A DNA stretch of 64,000 nt from Evernia prunastri (lineage: Eukaryota > Ascomycota > Lecanoromycetes > Lecanorales > Parmeliaceae): positions 62,001 through 126,000 of the forward strand of contig NKYR01000111.1 in the NCBI GenBank assembly GCA_003184365.1, read 5' to 3'. Both the position numbers and the translations under genes were made by a program. This document shows positions 44,032 through 52,563 of this stretch, piece after piece. A model generated the notes under the pieces. That model did no database searches, was not told the DNA's origin, and saw nothing but the letters and a program-made list of their open reading frames with translations. Each line of letters starts with the position of its first letter. Position 1 is the first letter of the stretch.

Positions 44032-45549
44032 ATGGTGAAATGGGAGCTGCCGGGTCTCGTGCCAAAGAGAAAGCTCTTCAACGGGTATGCAAGCCGATAT
44101 TTCTCCCAATGCCGACCCAGCAGCCGCGAGATTCTACCCTCAATCGCTCCCAAACCGACCATCAACATCCGACACGTTCGGCAGAATCCTGAAATCTACT
44201 CCCAAAACTGCATCGAACGCAACTACAAAGCTCACAGCGAGACTCCCTTCAAGATTGTCAAGCTTTTCGAAAAATGGCTTCAGTCCCAAAGGAGCGCACG
44301 CGGACTGCGGGAGAAGAGCAATGCCATAAGAACGCAGCTGTCTCATTCGCGAACATTCAGTGGTATTGAAGGCGGAGGCCAGGAAGGACAGGGCAAGGAG
44401 AAAGCGGAACTTCTTGAAGAGGCTCGAGATCTCAAAAAGCAACTGCAAACCGTCGAGGCTCTCGAGGAGCAATTGAACGACGAAATCCAGGATCTAGCAG
44501 TCGAGCTACCGAACCTCACGAGCAATCAAACGCCTAGGGGTAACGAGCCCAAGGTTCTGGGCTACATCAATGAACATACAAACCCTCCCTCCACATCCCA
44601 TGACCGAACATGGAGAAACCACGTCCACATCGGCACAGAGTTCGACCTGCTAGACTTTGCCGGCGCAGCTACAACGAGCGGTTGGGGATGGTACTATCTA
44701 AAGAACGAAGCAGCGCTACTCGAGTACGCCTTGATCCAATACGCTCTTCAGGTGGCTATGTCGCACGGTTTCTCAGTCGTTACACCACCCTCAATGGTCT
44801 ACTCGCATATTGCCTCAGCCTGTGGATTCCGGCCTCGTGATCAGAGTGGGGAGCAGCAAATCTACAGCATACAGCAGAGTGAAAGGATCCAAGAAAAGGG
44901 CAAACCGTCGCATAGTCTCGCAGGAACGGCCGAGATACCCTTTGCTGGGATGAAGGCCGATGCGGTCATTGACCAGGCGGATTTACCGATCCTGGTGGTC
45001 GGCCCAAGCCGCTGTTACAGAGCCGAAGCAGGCGCCAGGGGCGTGGAAACAAAAGGGTTGTACCGCGTTCACGAGTTCACGAAAGTGGAAATGTTCGCTT
45101 GGACGGCTCAAGGAGGCGAAGACGAAGTTTTCCATTCCATGCTGGCCATTCAGAATGAAATACTCCGGAACCTGGGCCTACATTGCCGCGTACTCGAGAT
45201 GCCATCGACAGACCTAGGGGCCAGCGCCGTCAGAAAACAAGACATCGAGGCATTCTTCCCATCCAGACGTGAGAAAGACGGCGGGTGGGGTGAGGTCACC
45301 TCGACATCGATCTGTACCGATTATCAGACCAGACGACTGAACACGAGGGTACGAAACTCGGCTGGCTCTCAGGCCAAGATGGACTTCCCATCCACCGTCA
45401 ACGGAACAGCTTTGGCTGTACCCAGGGTCCTCGCTGCAATATTGGAGAATGGTTGGGACGAGAAAGAGGTGTGTGTGAGGATACCGGAGGTCCTCTGGCC
45501 ATGGATGCATCAGAGGCACGTCATCAAGAAGCGCAAACAGGTTCAGTGA
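44032..45549 (+). CDS. DIA4: Seryl-tRNA synthetase, mitochondrial
   Basis: Class II seryl-tRNA synthetase, which charges tRNA-Ser with serine. One exon, 505 aa. The first 45 residues (VKWELPGLVPKRKLFNGYASRYF) are basic and suit a mitochondrial presequence. An antiparallel coiled-coil tRNA-binding arm follows (about residues 60-160, KAELLEEARDLKKQLQTVEALEEQL). The catalytic core has motif 1 (AMSHGFSVVTPPSMV) and motif 2 (RCYRAEAGARGVETKGLYRVHEFTKVEMF in two parts). Motif 3 is NGTALAVPRVLAAILEN. The TAEIPF serine-binding segment is present. Sequence character (long arm, presequence) fits the organellar type, Dia4 in yeast. It starts 286 bp from the divergent UBE2O-like gene, and its 3' end is 173 bp from the convergent TLC gene. 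Confidence 0.93.
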   Translation: MVKWELPGLVPKRKLFNGYASRYFSQCRPSSREILPSIAPKPTINIRHVRQNPEIYSQNCIERNYKAHSETPFKIVKLFEKWLQSQRSARGLREKSNAIRTQLSHSRTFSGIEGGGQEGQGKEKAELLEEARDLKKQLQTVEALEEQLNDEIQDLAVELPNLTSNQTPRGNEPKVLGYINEHTNPPSTSHDRTWRNHVHIGTEFDLLDFAGAATTSGWGWYYLKNEAALLEYALIQYALQVAMSHGFSVVTPPSMVYSHIASACGFRPRDQSGEQQIYSIQQSERIQEKGKPSHSLAGTAEIPFAGMKADAVIDQADLPILVVGPSRCYRAEAGARGVETKGLYRVHEFTKVEMFAWTAQGGEDEVFHSMLAIQNEILRNLGLHCRVLEMPSTDLGASAVRKQDIEAFFPSRREKDGGWGEVTSTSICTDYQTRRLNTRVRNSAGSQAKMDFPSTVNGTALAVPRVLAAILENGWDEKEVCVRIPEVLWPWMHQRHVIKKRKQVQ

Positions 45550-45722
45550 CATGAGAATTCTCGCTTGCAAAACTCTACACCAGCGTAACATTGTATTCGT
45601 TTCGGCTACGGTAATGCTGCAAACACGGGCCTATAAGGCAACGGGCAGCATGGCGCAGCGGAGAGTCATTTATGTAGCGCACGCTCAAATGTGCAAAAAC
45701 TTGAAAATACAGCCGGCCTCCA

Positions 45723-46959
45723 TTAACCCTTCCTCCGCCTAACCTCTGTCTTCTCAACGTGAATCCCACTCCTTCCATCTAAGGAGGTACTCTCCATCTT
45801 CAACTTATCATCCACCTCCTCATCGTACATGATATCCTCCCCACCAAACTGCATGTCCTCATCCTCCGCAATCTCCGTCATGAGCGTACTACTATCCATC
45901 AAGCCCTCGACCATCACGCCCTCATCTTTATCCTCTCTCTTCCTCCCACCCTTCTTATCCTTCGACTCGGCAAACCTCTTCTTAATCGTCTCAATCATCT
46001 TGCCGAACCAGTAGAAATTCAGCGTATTCAACACAACGTTACTGCTCAAATAGACAACAGCCAACCAAGTCGGCATGGGGTAGTCACCCGCGAAGCGCAT
46101 GATCTCCGCACTCGCCGCTTCTGGCTCAAACACTGCCTTGGAGCCGCTGGAGAGAGGGTCGTAGTGCAGTGCCGCCCAGACGTCCTGGGAGACGCGGACC
46201 GATTGATAGGTGCCCCAGAGCAAGCGACAGCAGAAAAAGCTGGAGAGGAGGAACATGCCGTTATACCACTGAGGGCGGGAGCCGGTCATGTGGAGCTTAT
46301 CGAAGAACCAGTGGAAATTGAGGAAAGGGGAGGAAAGCTCGTAGAGGATGAAGGTAGGGCCGTAGAAGTTGACGAAAGGTCGCTAACATCGCCCGCAATC
46401 AGCCACACTCCCCTCCCTGCAAGTCAGGGACAAAGTCCCCATCTGCCCGAGAAAGAAAGTAGAGTGTAAAACTCACGAATCCCAACGAAAACACCACCAG
46501 CGCCGCCACCGCATGCGCTAACAGGCCCCATCCGAACACCGCCACGTTCCCCGCGCACATGATGAGATCCCAGAGGAAATACCCCGCCGCGAACCCCTGG
46601 ATCATGCCGCCCGCGCCCGTATACCCCCACACGCGCTCCTCCCACCCCATGCCCGCCCGCTCCGCGTCCGTCCCCATGACCCACAGCGCCAGCGTGTTGA
46701 TCAGGAGCGACTGCGCGAGGGAGACGACGTGGACGTCCCAGTTCAGCCGCGTGCGGGCGCTGAGGGTTGGGTAGACGCGCGGGAAGAGCTTGCTCGACAG
46801 GTAGGGGGAGATGTAGCGGCAGATGGCGTGGTAGACGAGGGCGGCGAGGAGGAGCTCGTGGATGTGGAGGGGGAGGGTGGGGAGGGAGAGCGCATTGGCG
46901 AGGGGGGTCGTGAGGCGGACGAGGGGTGGGGGCGCGGGGATGGGGAATGGGTCGTGCAT
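45723..46959 (-). CDS. TLC-domain membrane protein
   Basis: Polytopic membrane protein with a TRAM-LAG1-CLN8 domain; fungal relatives are TMEM56-like and of unknown lipid-related function. Two exons, 46959..46477 and 46382..45723, give 380 aa. The 94-bp intron (GTGAGT to TTAG) joins VFSLGF to RPFVNFYGPTFILYELSSPF. The TLC domain spans about residues 60-290, with RTRLNWDVHVVSLAQSLLINTLAL, MIQGFAAGYFLWDLIM, and LNFHWFFDKLHM. The conserved charged residues in these segments are present. Ceramide synthases carry a Lag1 motif with two His; I do not see it, so ceramide synthase activity is not claimed. The cytosolic tail is Lys-rich then acidic. The start at 46959 is the first ATG in frame after an upstream stretch of low complexity. 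Confidence 0.85.
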
Positions 46960-48194
46960 GGTTTTTGGGGGGGGATTTGGGGAGCTCGAGGCGGCGAGGC
47001 GGGCCAGTCGGGTTTTGGGAGGGGCCGTTATCGAGGCATTGTTCTTGACTGTGTAGCGGATGGAAAGGAATGTGTAGGAGAAGAGGTTCAGGGGGGGGGG
47101 AGTAGCAATAATGATAGTAATGATAGTAGGCAACAGTGTCAGATTAGGTCTGTTGAGACAGAGATGTCTCGAGACCGCAATCAGACGCTCTGAGAGAAAA
47201 GCTTATTCTCAGCAGGTTACCTCGGCAAAATGTTTTTCCGCTAAGCTGTAATAATTCTCAATCGGCATGGTCTTTATAGATTCCTACCTATCTTCTACGA
47301 GGTTCTTCGTTCGAATGCATAGTGGTTTCCCACGAGTATGGCTTCCGACTTCCATACTGCAGACTGTGATTTCATCAACCACATCTGGCGGAAGAGAAAA
47401 GCACGAGGACAGCTAGCTCAACCTTCGGCACGATGACTTTCCTCTGACAGAGCTTTCTGCTTTCTAGCCAGAGCCGATGGCGTGCCAAACAGTCCCCAAC
47501 AATAGCCTCAACCGCACGCCTCAGCCGCAGAGGAAGTTGGAAACCCCCCAACCCCACCCCCAGCTCATTCTCCCTCACCTCGAGCGAAGCACGGCCAAGA
47601 CAGGACGCAAGGTCCCCTAGGGCCTCGGGGCATACTGGGCTGCGACGGGAGCGGTTAGTGCGGGCTTGCCTCGGGCACTGAGCTATCTGCCTGGCCTAGG
47701 GTCAGAGCACGGAGCTGAAGCGAACAGGTGCTGACATGCGGGGAGTTGCGCGGATGGGGGGGTGAAGACCGAGTCGGGCGTGCGAGAATGGAGAATGGCT
47801 AGCTGATATGTATTGAGGGGAAGATATTTACCAGATGGAAACACATACGGATCCACATCCACCACCCCAAGCCCGCTCTGAGTCCCGACGCAAACAGCGC
47901 CTTTATACCCCGCAGGCAGTCCCTCCCGCCCAAACCAGCCCAAAGCACATACCCAGTCCAATCCAATCAAAGCAATCACACATTACCGCCCCCGCCCCCT
48001 CCCCCCNCCTTCCCCCCTCGCCCCCTTCCCCCAAAGAACCCCCATCCGATCCCCAAACGCCATCACCAGACCCTCGCTGCCAAGAAAGGTACAAAAGCGT
48101 GAAGAGACGAGTCGAGTACCGACTGCTTCGACACCCACATCTATCTGTTTCCTGTCCTGCGGTGGGGTTCTGGGCACTGCGGAGGAGGGTTTGT

Positions 48195-48235
48195 GAAGGA
48201 AGGAAGGAAGGAAGGAAGGAAGGAAGGAAGGAAGG
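48195..48235. repeat. (GGAA)10 microsatellite
   Basis: Perfect GGAA tetramers read directly. Confidence 0.95.
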
Positions 48236-48295
48236 GTTTATAAGCGGTGGTGGCGGCGCGGTTGTGCTGGGGGGAGAGGTTAGAGGTGGAGAGGG

Positions 48296-48420
48296 TTGAT
48301 TGGTTGGTTGGTTGGATGGTTGGTTGGTCGGTTGGATGGATGGACGGATGGCTGGATGGTTGGTTGGATGGATGGATGGATGGATGGATGGAAGGAAGGA
48401 TGGATGGATGATTGGTTGGG
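48296..48420. repeat. Degenerate (TTGG/ATGG)n tract
   Basis: GATTGGTTGGTTGGATGG-type units for about 125 bp. It is adjacent to the GGAA array and may share slippage history. Confidence 0.9.
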
Positions 48421-48823
48421 TGGAATTCGTTCAGGACTCGAGTGATACGAAGTAGGGGGGTGAGAGGCTTTGGTTGGGACGACGGGGTTGGGACGAGGGG
48501 ATTGGGACGACAGGGTTGGGACGAGGGGGACGCTACTGTGGATGATATTAAGGGGAGACAGGATGAAAGAGGGAACAGTATATGTTTGATGCCGAGTGTT
48601 GCCGGCTATGGTTTCAGTCTTGCCCCACTGGAGAATGGAGGTAATAGCCTCAGCGTCTCTAGTATAGATTTCCTTCTACGATAGCCGAGTCACCTAGCTC
48701 TCTAGATACTATTATAGATACTGTTACAGCAACAGTAAGCCTTCCACCCAAAGCGCGCAACTCGCCTCACTCATGATCCACATCCATACATACCAATGCC
48801 CCCGCCGCAGCAGAGACATACCA

Positions 48824-50401
48824 TCACAACTTCGCACAACCCACCCCTCCCCGCCTCTGCGCCGGAAAGAGCGAATCCACCATCTCGCCCCCCCTAACCG
48901 CAAGAATAGACAGCAGCGTATCGCTCAGCTGCGCGCACCTCAGACATGTCAGTTCGGTTCTCACCCCTCTCTCAAACCACACGGTACGCACAGCAGGGGA
49001 AGGGAAGGAGCGAGGGAGAGGGAAGAGCACAGAACGCAACGAAAAGAAACTCACCCCGTGACTATCCTCGCAGCAGCCCTGGAGCCAGACGCCGCAGCCG
49101 TCCGCGACGTCCCCCTCGCGGAACAAGACCCTGTAGTCCCGCTCGACGGCGTAGCGGTCCCGGTGCTGGAGCAGATGGCGCGTGGGCGCGAGGAGGATCT
49201 CGTGGCCGGTGCGCTCGTAGCCGGTTCCGAGCACGGCGAGGTCGAAGCCGGACTCCGACGTGCTCGTATCGCCGCTGGAGGTGTTCTTCAGCGTGAGCCG
49301 GAGCCGACGGCCGTCGGGGCGGGTGGGTTCGAAGCCGACGACCTCGCGCCAGGGGACGATGCGGTACTGCCATTTGCGTTGGTCGGGCTCGTGCAGGCGC
49401 TGGCGGTACATGTTCTCGTACATGCGGTCGAGGAGCTCGGGCCGCACGACGCCGTAGTTGGTGCCTTTGTCGCTGGCGTTGGTTTTCCGGCGGGAGTGGG
49501 CGGGGAGGTCGTAGAAGGGGTCGACGCGGTCGGGGTCGAAGACTTCGTTCACGCTGGAGGGAAAGTCGGGGGTGCGGTTAGTATTGTTCGTGTTGGGTAT
49601 GGGTTGTGGGGAGAGAACCCACAAGGGACTGTCGTCGCTGGGTTTTAGCGCGGACGCGCCGGTGAAGAGCGTTATGTGGGAATTTGGGTAGCGGCTTTGC
49701 AGGTCGTTGAAGATTTCGGCCGCGCTTTGTCCACCACCGATGACGGCTACGTTATATGCTTTGTTTTTATCTGTCAGGATCTTGGGCACGGCGGTCGAGT
49801 ATAAAGAGGAGTGAATGATCTGGCCGTCAGAACCGCCAGTTGAAAGCGCAGGTGGTATCCTGGGCTTCCCGCCTACAGCGACAACCACATGCCTCGCCGT
49901 GACAGTGCTTGTTTCATTAGTCTGGACATTTCTAGAAACCACCCGCCACGACTGGATGGGCCGCTTGCGATCCTCGGTCGGTGATACGCTAACGGTTTCA
50001 TGGCCGTACAGGACATCCTGTTCAAAGTGCGAAGCGCACCAGGACATGTAATCATTGTACTCCTGGCGCAAGGGAAGGAAAGTCGAGAGGTTGGTGAAAG
50101 CGACGAGACGCTTCTTGGAATGGAGATAGTTGATGAACGTGAATTTCGATCGAGGGTCGCGCAGGGTGGCCAGATCCTTGAGGAAAGAAATCTGCATGCG
50201 GGCGTTCGGAAGAAGCATACCCGCATGCCATACGAAGCTCCGCTGTCTTTCAATGTACAAGACTCGGGCGTTGATTCCCCGGTCATGAAGAGCGATAGCG
50301 ATGGCCAACGACGCAGGTCCGAATCCGATACATACGAGATCGTATTGGTATTGAGGACCTACGCCCGCTTGAGGAGTTGCTTTGGGGGATTTTGCCAGCA
50401 T
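48824..50401 (-). CDS. sidA: L-ornithine N5-monooxygenase (siderophore biosynthesis)
   Basis: FAD- and NADPH-dependent hydroxylase that converts L-ornithine to N5-hydroxyornithine, the first committed step of hydroxamate siderophores. Two exons, 50401..49055 and 48928..48824, give 483 aa. The 126-bp intron joins CEDSHG to LSDTLLSILAVR, a conserved C-terminal block; reading through adds 42 unlike residues. FAD motif: CIGFGPASLAIAIAL. Substrate region: FVWHAGMLLPNARMQISFLKDLATLRDP. NADPH motif: VIGGGQSAAEIF. ATGY-type motif: LAVLGTGYERTGHE. The last residues are GCAKL; Ala-Lys-Leu fits a PTS1 peroxisomal signal, which is unusual because this enzyme is usually thought cytosolic. It is divergent from a ferrichrome-type NRPS and probably co-regulated by iron. 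Confidence 0.95.
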   Translation of the reverse strand: MLAKSPKATPQAGVGPQYQYDLVCIGFGPASLAIAIALHDRGINARVLYIERQRSFVWHAGMLLPNARMQISFLKDLATLRDPRSKFTFINYLHSKKRLVAFTNLSTFLPLRQEYNDYMSWCASHFEQDVLYGHETVSVSPTEDRKRPIQSWRVVSRNVQTNETSTVTARHVVVAVGGKPRIPPALSTGGSDGQIIHSSLYSTAVPKILTDKNKAYNVAVIGGGQSAAEIFNDLQSRYPNSHITLFTGASALKPSDDSPLWVLSPQPIPNTNNTNRTPDFPSSVNEVFDPDRVDPFYDLPAHSRRKTNASDKGTNYGVVRPELLDRMYENMYRQRLHEPDQRKWQYRIVPWREVVGFEPTRPDGRRLRLTLKNTSSGDTSTSESGFDLAVLGTGYERTGHEILLAPTRHLLQHRDRYAVERDYRVLFREGDVADGCGVWLQGCCEDSHGVSFFSLRSVLFPLPRSFPSPAVRTVWFERGVRTELTCLRCAQLSDTLLSILAVRGGEMVDSLFPAQRRGGVGCAKL

Positions 50402-51553
50402 TGCGGTCGATGTCGTAGAAGTATTGGAAAAGTATTTATATTACACCATCAGATGCTTGCCACAAGCATGCTGTTCATTGACTGGTCCAAGTCAAATGGT
50501 AAGTAGGCCTGAGTAGTATATTTATATGAGACGGCTGCGTATTCTTGCAATCAACATTCTCTCATAGAAGTCGTTCCCAAGGTCTTGACCTTGCGGGAAA
50601 GTATTCGTGGTTTTTTCAATCTAGTCTTCCAATTGTTTACTTCTTCGTTCAGAGATTTTTCTGTCCTGCATCTTTTAGCTGCAGAATCGCACCCCGCACT
50701 ACTCATACCTACTCATACTCACGCATGTAGGGCGCATGTGGGGCGTTTCGTAGTAGTAGTTTCAGGTTGCCTACCTGGCAGACGAGTGACCCAGCTATAT
50801 TATCTCAATGAATGGCTTAAACGGACGTACTCGGCCGGAAGCTGTTGTTCGTACGTCACCCGCGTGGTGTATTCTATCCGAGATTCTCTCTCTTCCTATA
50901 ACGTTGCTGAGAAAGATGAAAGAGCCCGTGATAGAGGAGAGATCATATCATACGAGTTTTGTCCATGTATGTAAATTAGTGAAAAAATACGATCAGATGC
51001 ACTTATTGTGGGGAAGCAAGGGATGAAAATGCGGTAGTAGTGCGGGGGTTTAGAGATTGAAAAGACGGGGGTAGAATATTCGCAATCAGTCGGTCCGATG
51101 CCTACCTTTGGTTGCTTCTTCGGATGCTTCGCTTGCTTCATCCATACTTCGTCATTTACTAAGGTAGGCTCAGGAGTAAGGTATACATTCGTTAACAGCG
51201 GGACCAAAGCCATTCGTCTACCGAGTCAAGTATCAGGACTTTGCGTGACATTCTTCGCCTCAGGTCACTTCCAGGGTCTTTAGAGTACAAAATGAATATA
51301 GGTCCTTCAATGATCCTACGGTTCAAGATGGTGGTCAAGAAGCTCCGCTGGTAGACAAAACAGCTGGCGGTCGCGTGCTTCGAAGACCCCGTCTGAGCCC
51401 CTTCTTTTCTTACTTGAAAGAATAAAGGCACTCATGGTTCGCTTACAGACTACTTTCATGATGAATAGACGATGTGGTCAATTCGGCAGGGGGCAGCAAA
51501 GGGAAATGGGCAATGGGATGAAGTAAAGTAGCATGAGTAGCTAGGCGAAAAAG

Positions 51554-51562
51554 TTATCAGAT
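51554..51562 (-). promoter_or_regulatory. SreA-type iron-responsive GATA site 1
   Basis: Plus strand TTATCAGAT; minus strand ATCTGATAA, an exact match to the ATCWGATAA consensus of the fungal siderophore GATA repressors (SreA/Sre1/Urbs1 type). Located about 1.0 kb from the NRPS ATG and 1.15 kb from the sidA ATG. Binding is inferred. Confidence 0.65.
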
Positions 51563-51630
51563 TTCTCGATTACATTTGTCAGATGCAACGCTGCAGCTAA
51601 GATGAAGATGAAGTAAGACGGGAAGATTTT

Positions 51631-51639
51631 TTATCAGAT
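51631..51639 (-). promoter_or_regulatory. SreA-type iron-responsive GATA site 2
   Basis: Second exact TTATCAGAT, same orientation, 77 bp from the first. Paired sites are typical of promoters under this class of repressor. Confidence 0.65.
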
Positions 51640-52563
51640 CCGCCCTTTTACCTCTCTTAGCGCCGGAAAAATCCATGAACAGGGGCTCGAGGGCGAGGAG
51701 GGGTTGACTTCAGCCAACCCCCACTTTTTCCAGCGCTGATCTCCATGAATTTTTTTCGTACTTACAACTGTACAAGAGTAACTTACTCTATGTAATATTA
51801 AAATTATGTTCAATACACAAGGTACCTGAGGTACCTTGGAGTGTACTCGAATCTCAACCCTCGCGTCGATACATGGCGCTTTAGAGTTGGTGGAGTGAGT
51901 GAGGGAGTGAGTGGCCTTCTAAATGGAGTACTCACCTACTAACTACTGGATTTGGACACATGGGAAATACAACGTAAGATCAACACAGCATTACCTTACC
52001 TATGCCAGGGCTTCTAACTTGTAGAACCTAGGTACCTTAGGACATAACGATTCAGTAGCTAATAAGAAAGGCCCGAGAAGTGACAAGTTACACCAAGCAA
52101 GTCTGGGTGGTACCTTACCTTATCTTCTTAGCATCATGCTGCGGATAGACCCACCAATTGTAATCTCCACTCACCGTGGCTATATCCGTGCCAAGGAGAT
52201 GCATTTTTCTTTTCACCTGCACGAGCAGACCGATGCATGTGTAGCTCATTGACACATCCTTGGTATTTTATCATTCTTGCCGAGAAACTGACTGTCCTGT
52301 GGCATCCTAGTCCACTACCTCAAGCCGGTGGTGTAAAAGCTGACAAAAACCTGCTCATCATTGGATCTTTACCGCTGGCTTAACAGGGCTACTGCCGCAA
52401 TCAAGAACTGAGAGAGCGAATGTTCTCATCCCGAGCGAGGGATTTGTCAAAATGCACAACCTTTTGCAAGTATCTGGTGATCTGGCTATCCTAAAAACCA
52501 GTGTGCTTCATTTACACTGTCGGCCACGAAAGGAGAATCATCTAGCAGGTACCTAGAGAGTTT

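Larger units (their letters stand above)
46960..48823. other. Intergenic with large simple-repeat block
   Basis: 1.86 kb with no supported gene. G+C-rich low-complexity sequence (about 46900-47100 and 47980-48050, with one N at 48007) precedes (GGAA)n at 48195-48235 and a TGGATGGT minisatellite at 48296-48420. Minus-strand frames at 47683-47979 and nearby could not be tied to a family. Confidence 0.5.
50402..52563. promoter_or_regulatory. Bidirectional promoter region sidA / siderophore NRPS
   Basis: 2.16 kb between the two divergent ATGs with no supported gene inside. It contains two exact TTATCAGAT sites (annotated separately), CCAAT strings (about 50625 and 52155), and TACCTTA/GGTACC strings at about 51820-52120. 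The size and the sites suggest a shared iron-responsive control region. Confidence 0.6.

Noticed and set aside
47683..47979. Minus-strand open frame with a plausible-looking segment (GYKGAVCVGTQSG)
   Set aside because: No family recognised, no coherent upstream exons, and it sits in low-complexity G-rich DNA with an N at 48007.
49020..49054. sidA frame open through the intron region, suggesting an intronless 525-aa protein
   Set aside because: The read-through segment does not resemble the family, and GTGAGT..CAG splicing restores the conserved HGLSDTLLS block.
48773..49648. Long plus-strand open frame antisense to sidA
   Set aside because: It is a shadow of the G+C-rich sidA exons on the other strand; the sidA frame carries all the conserved motifs.
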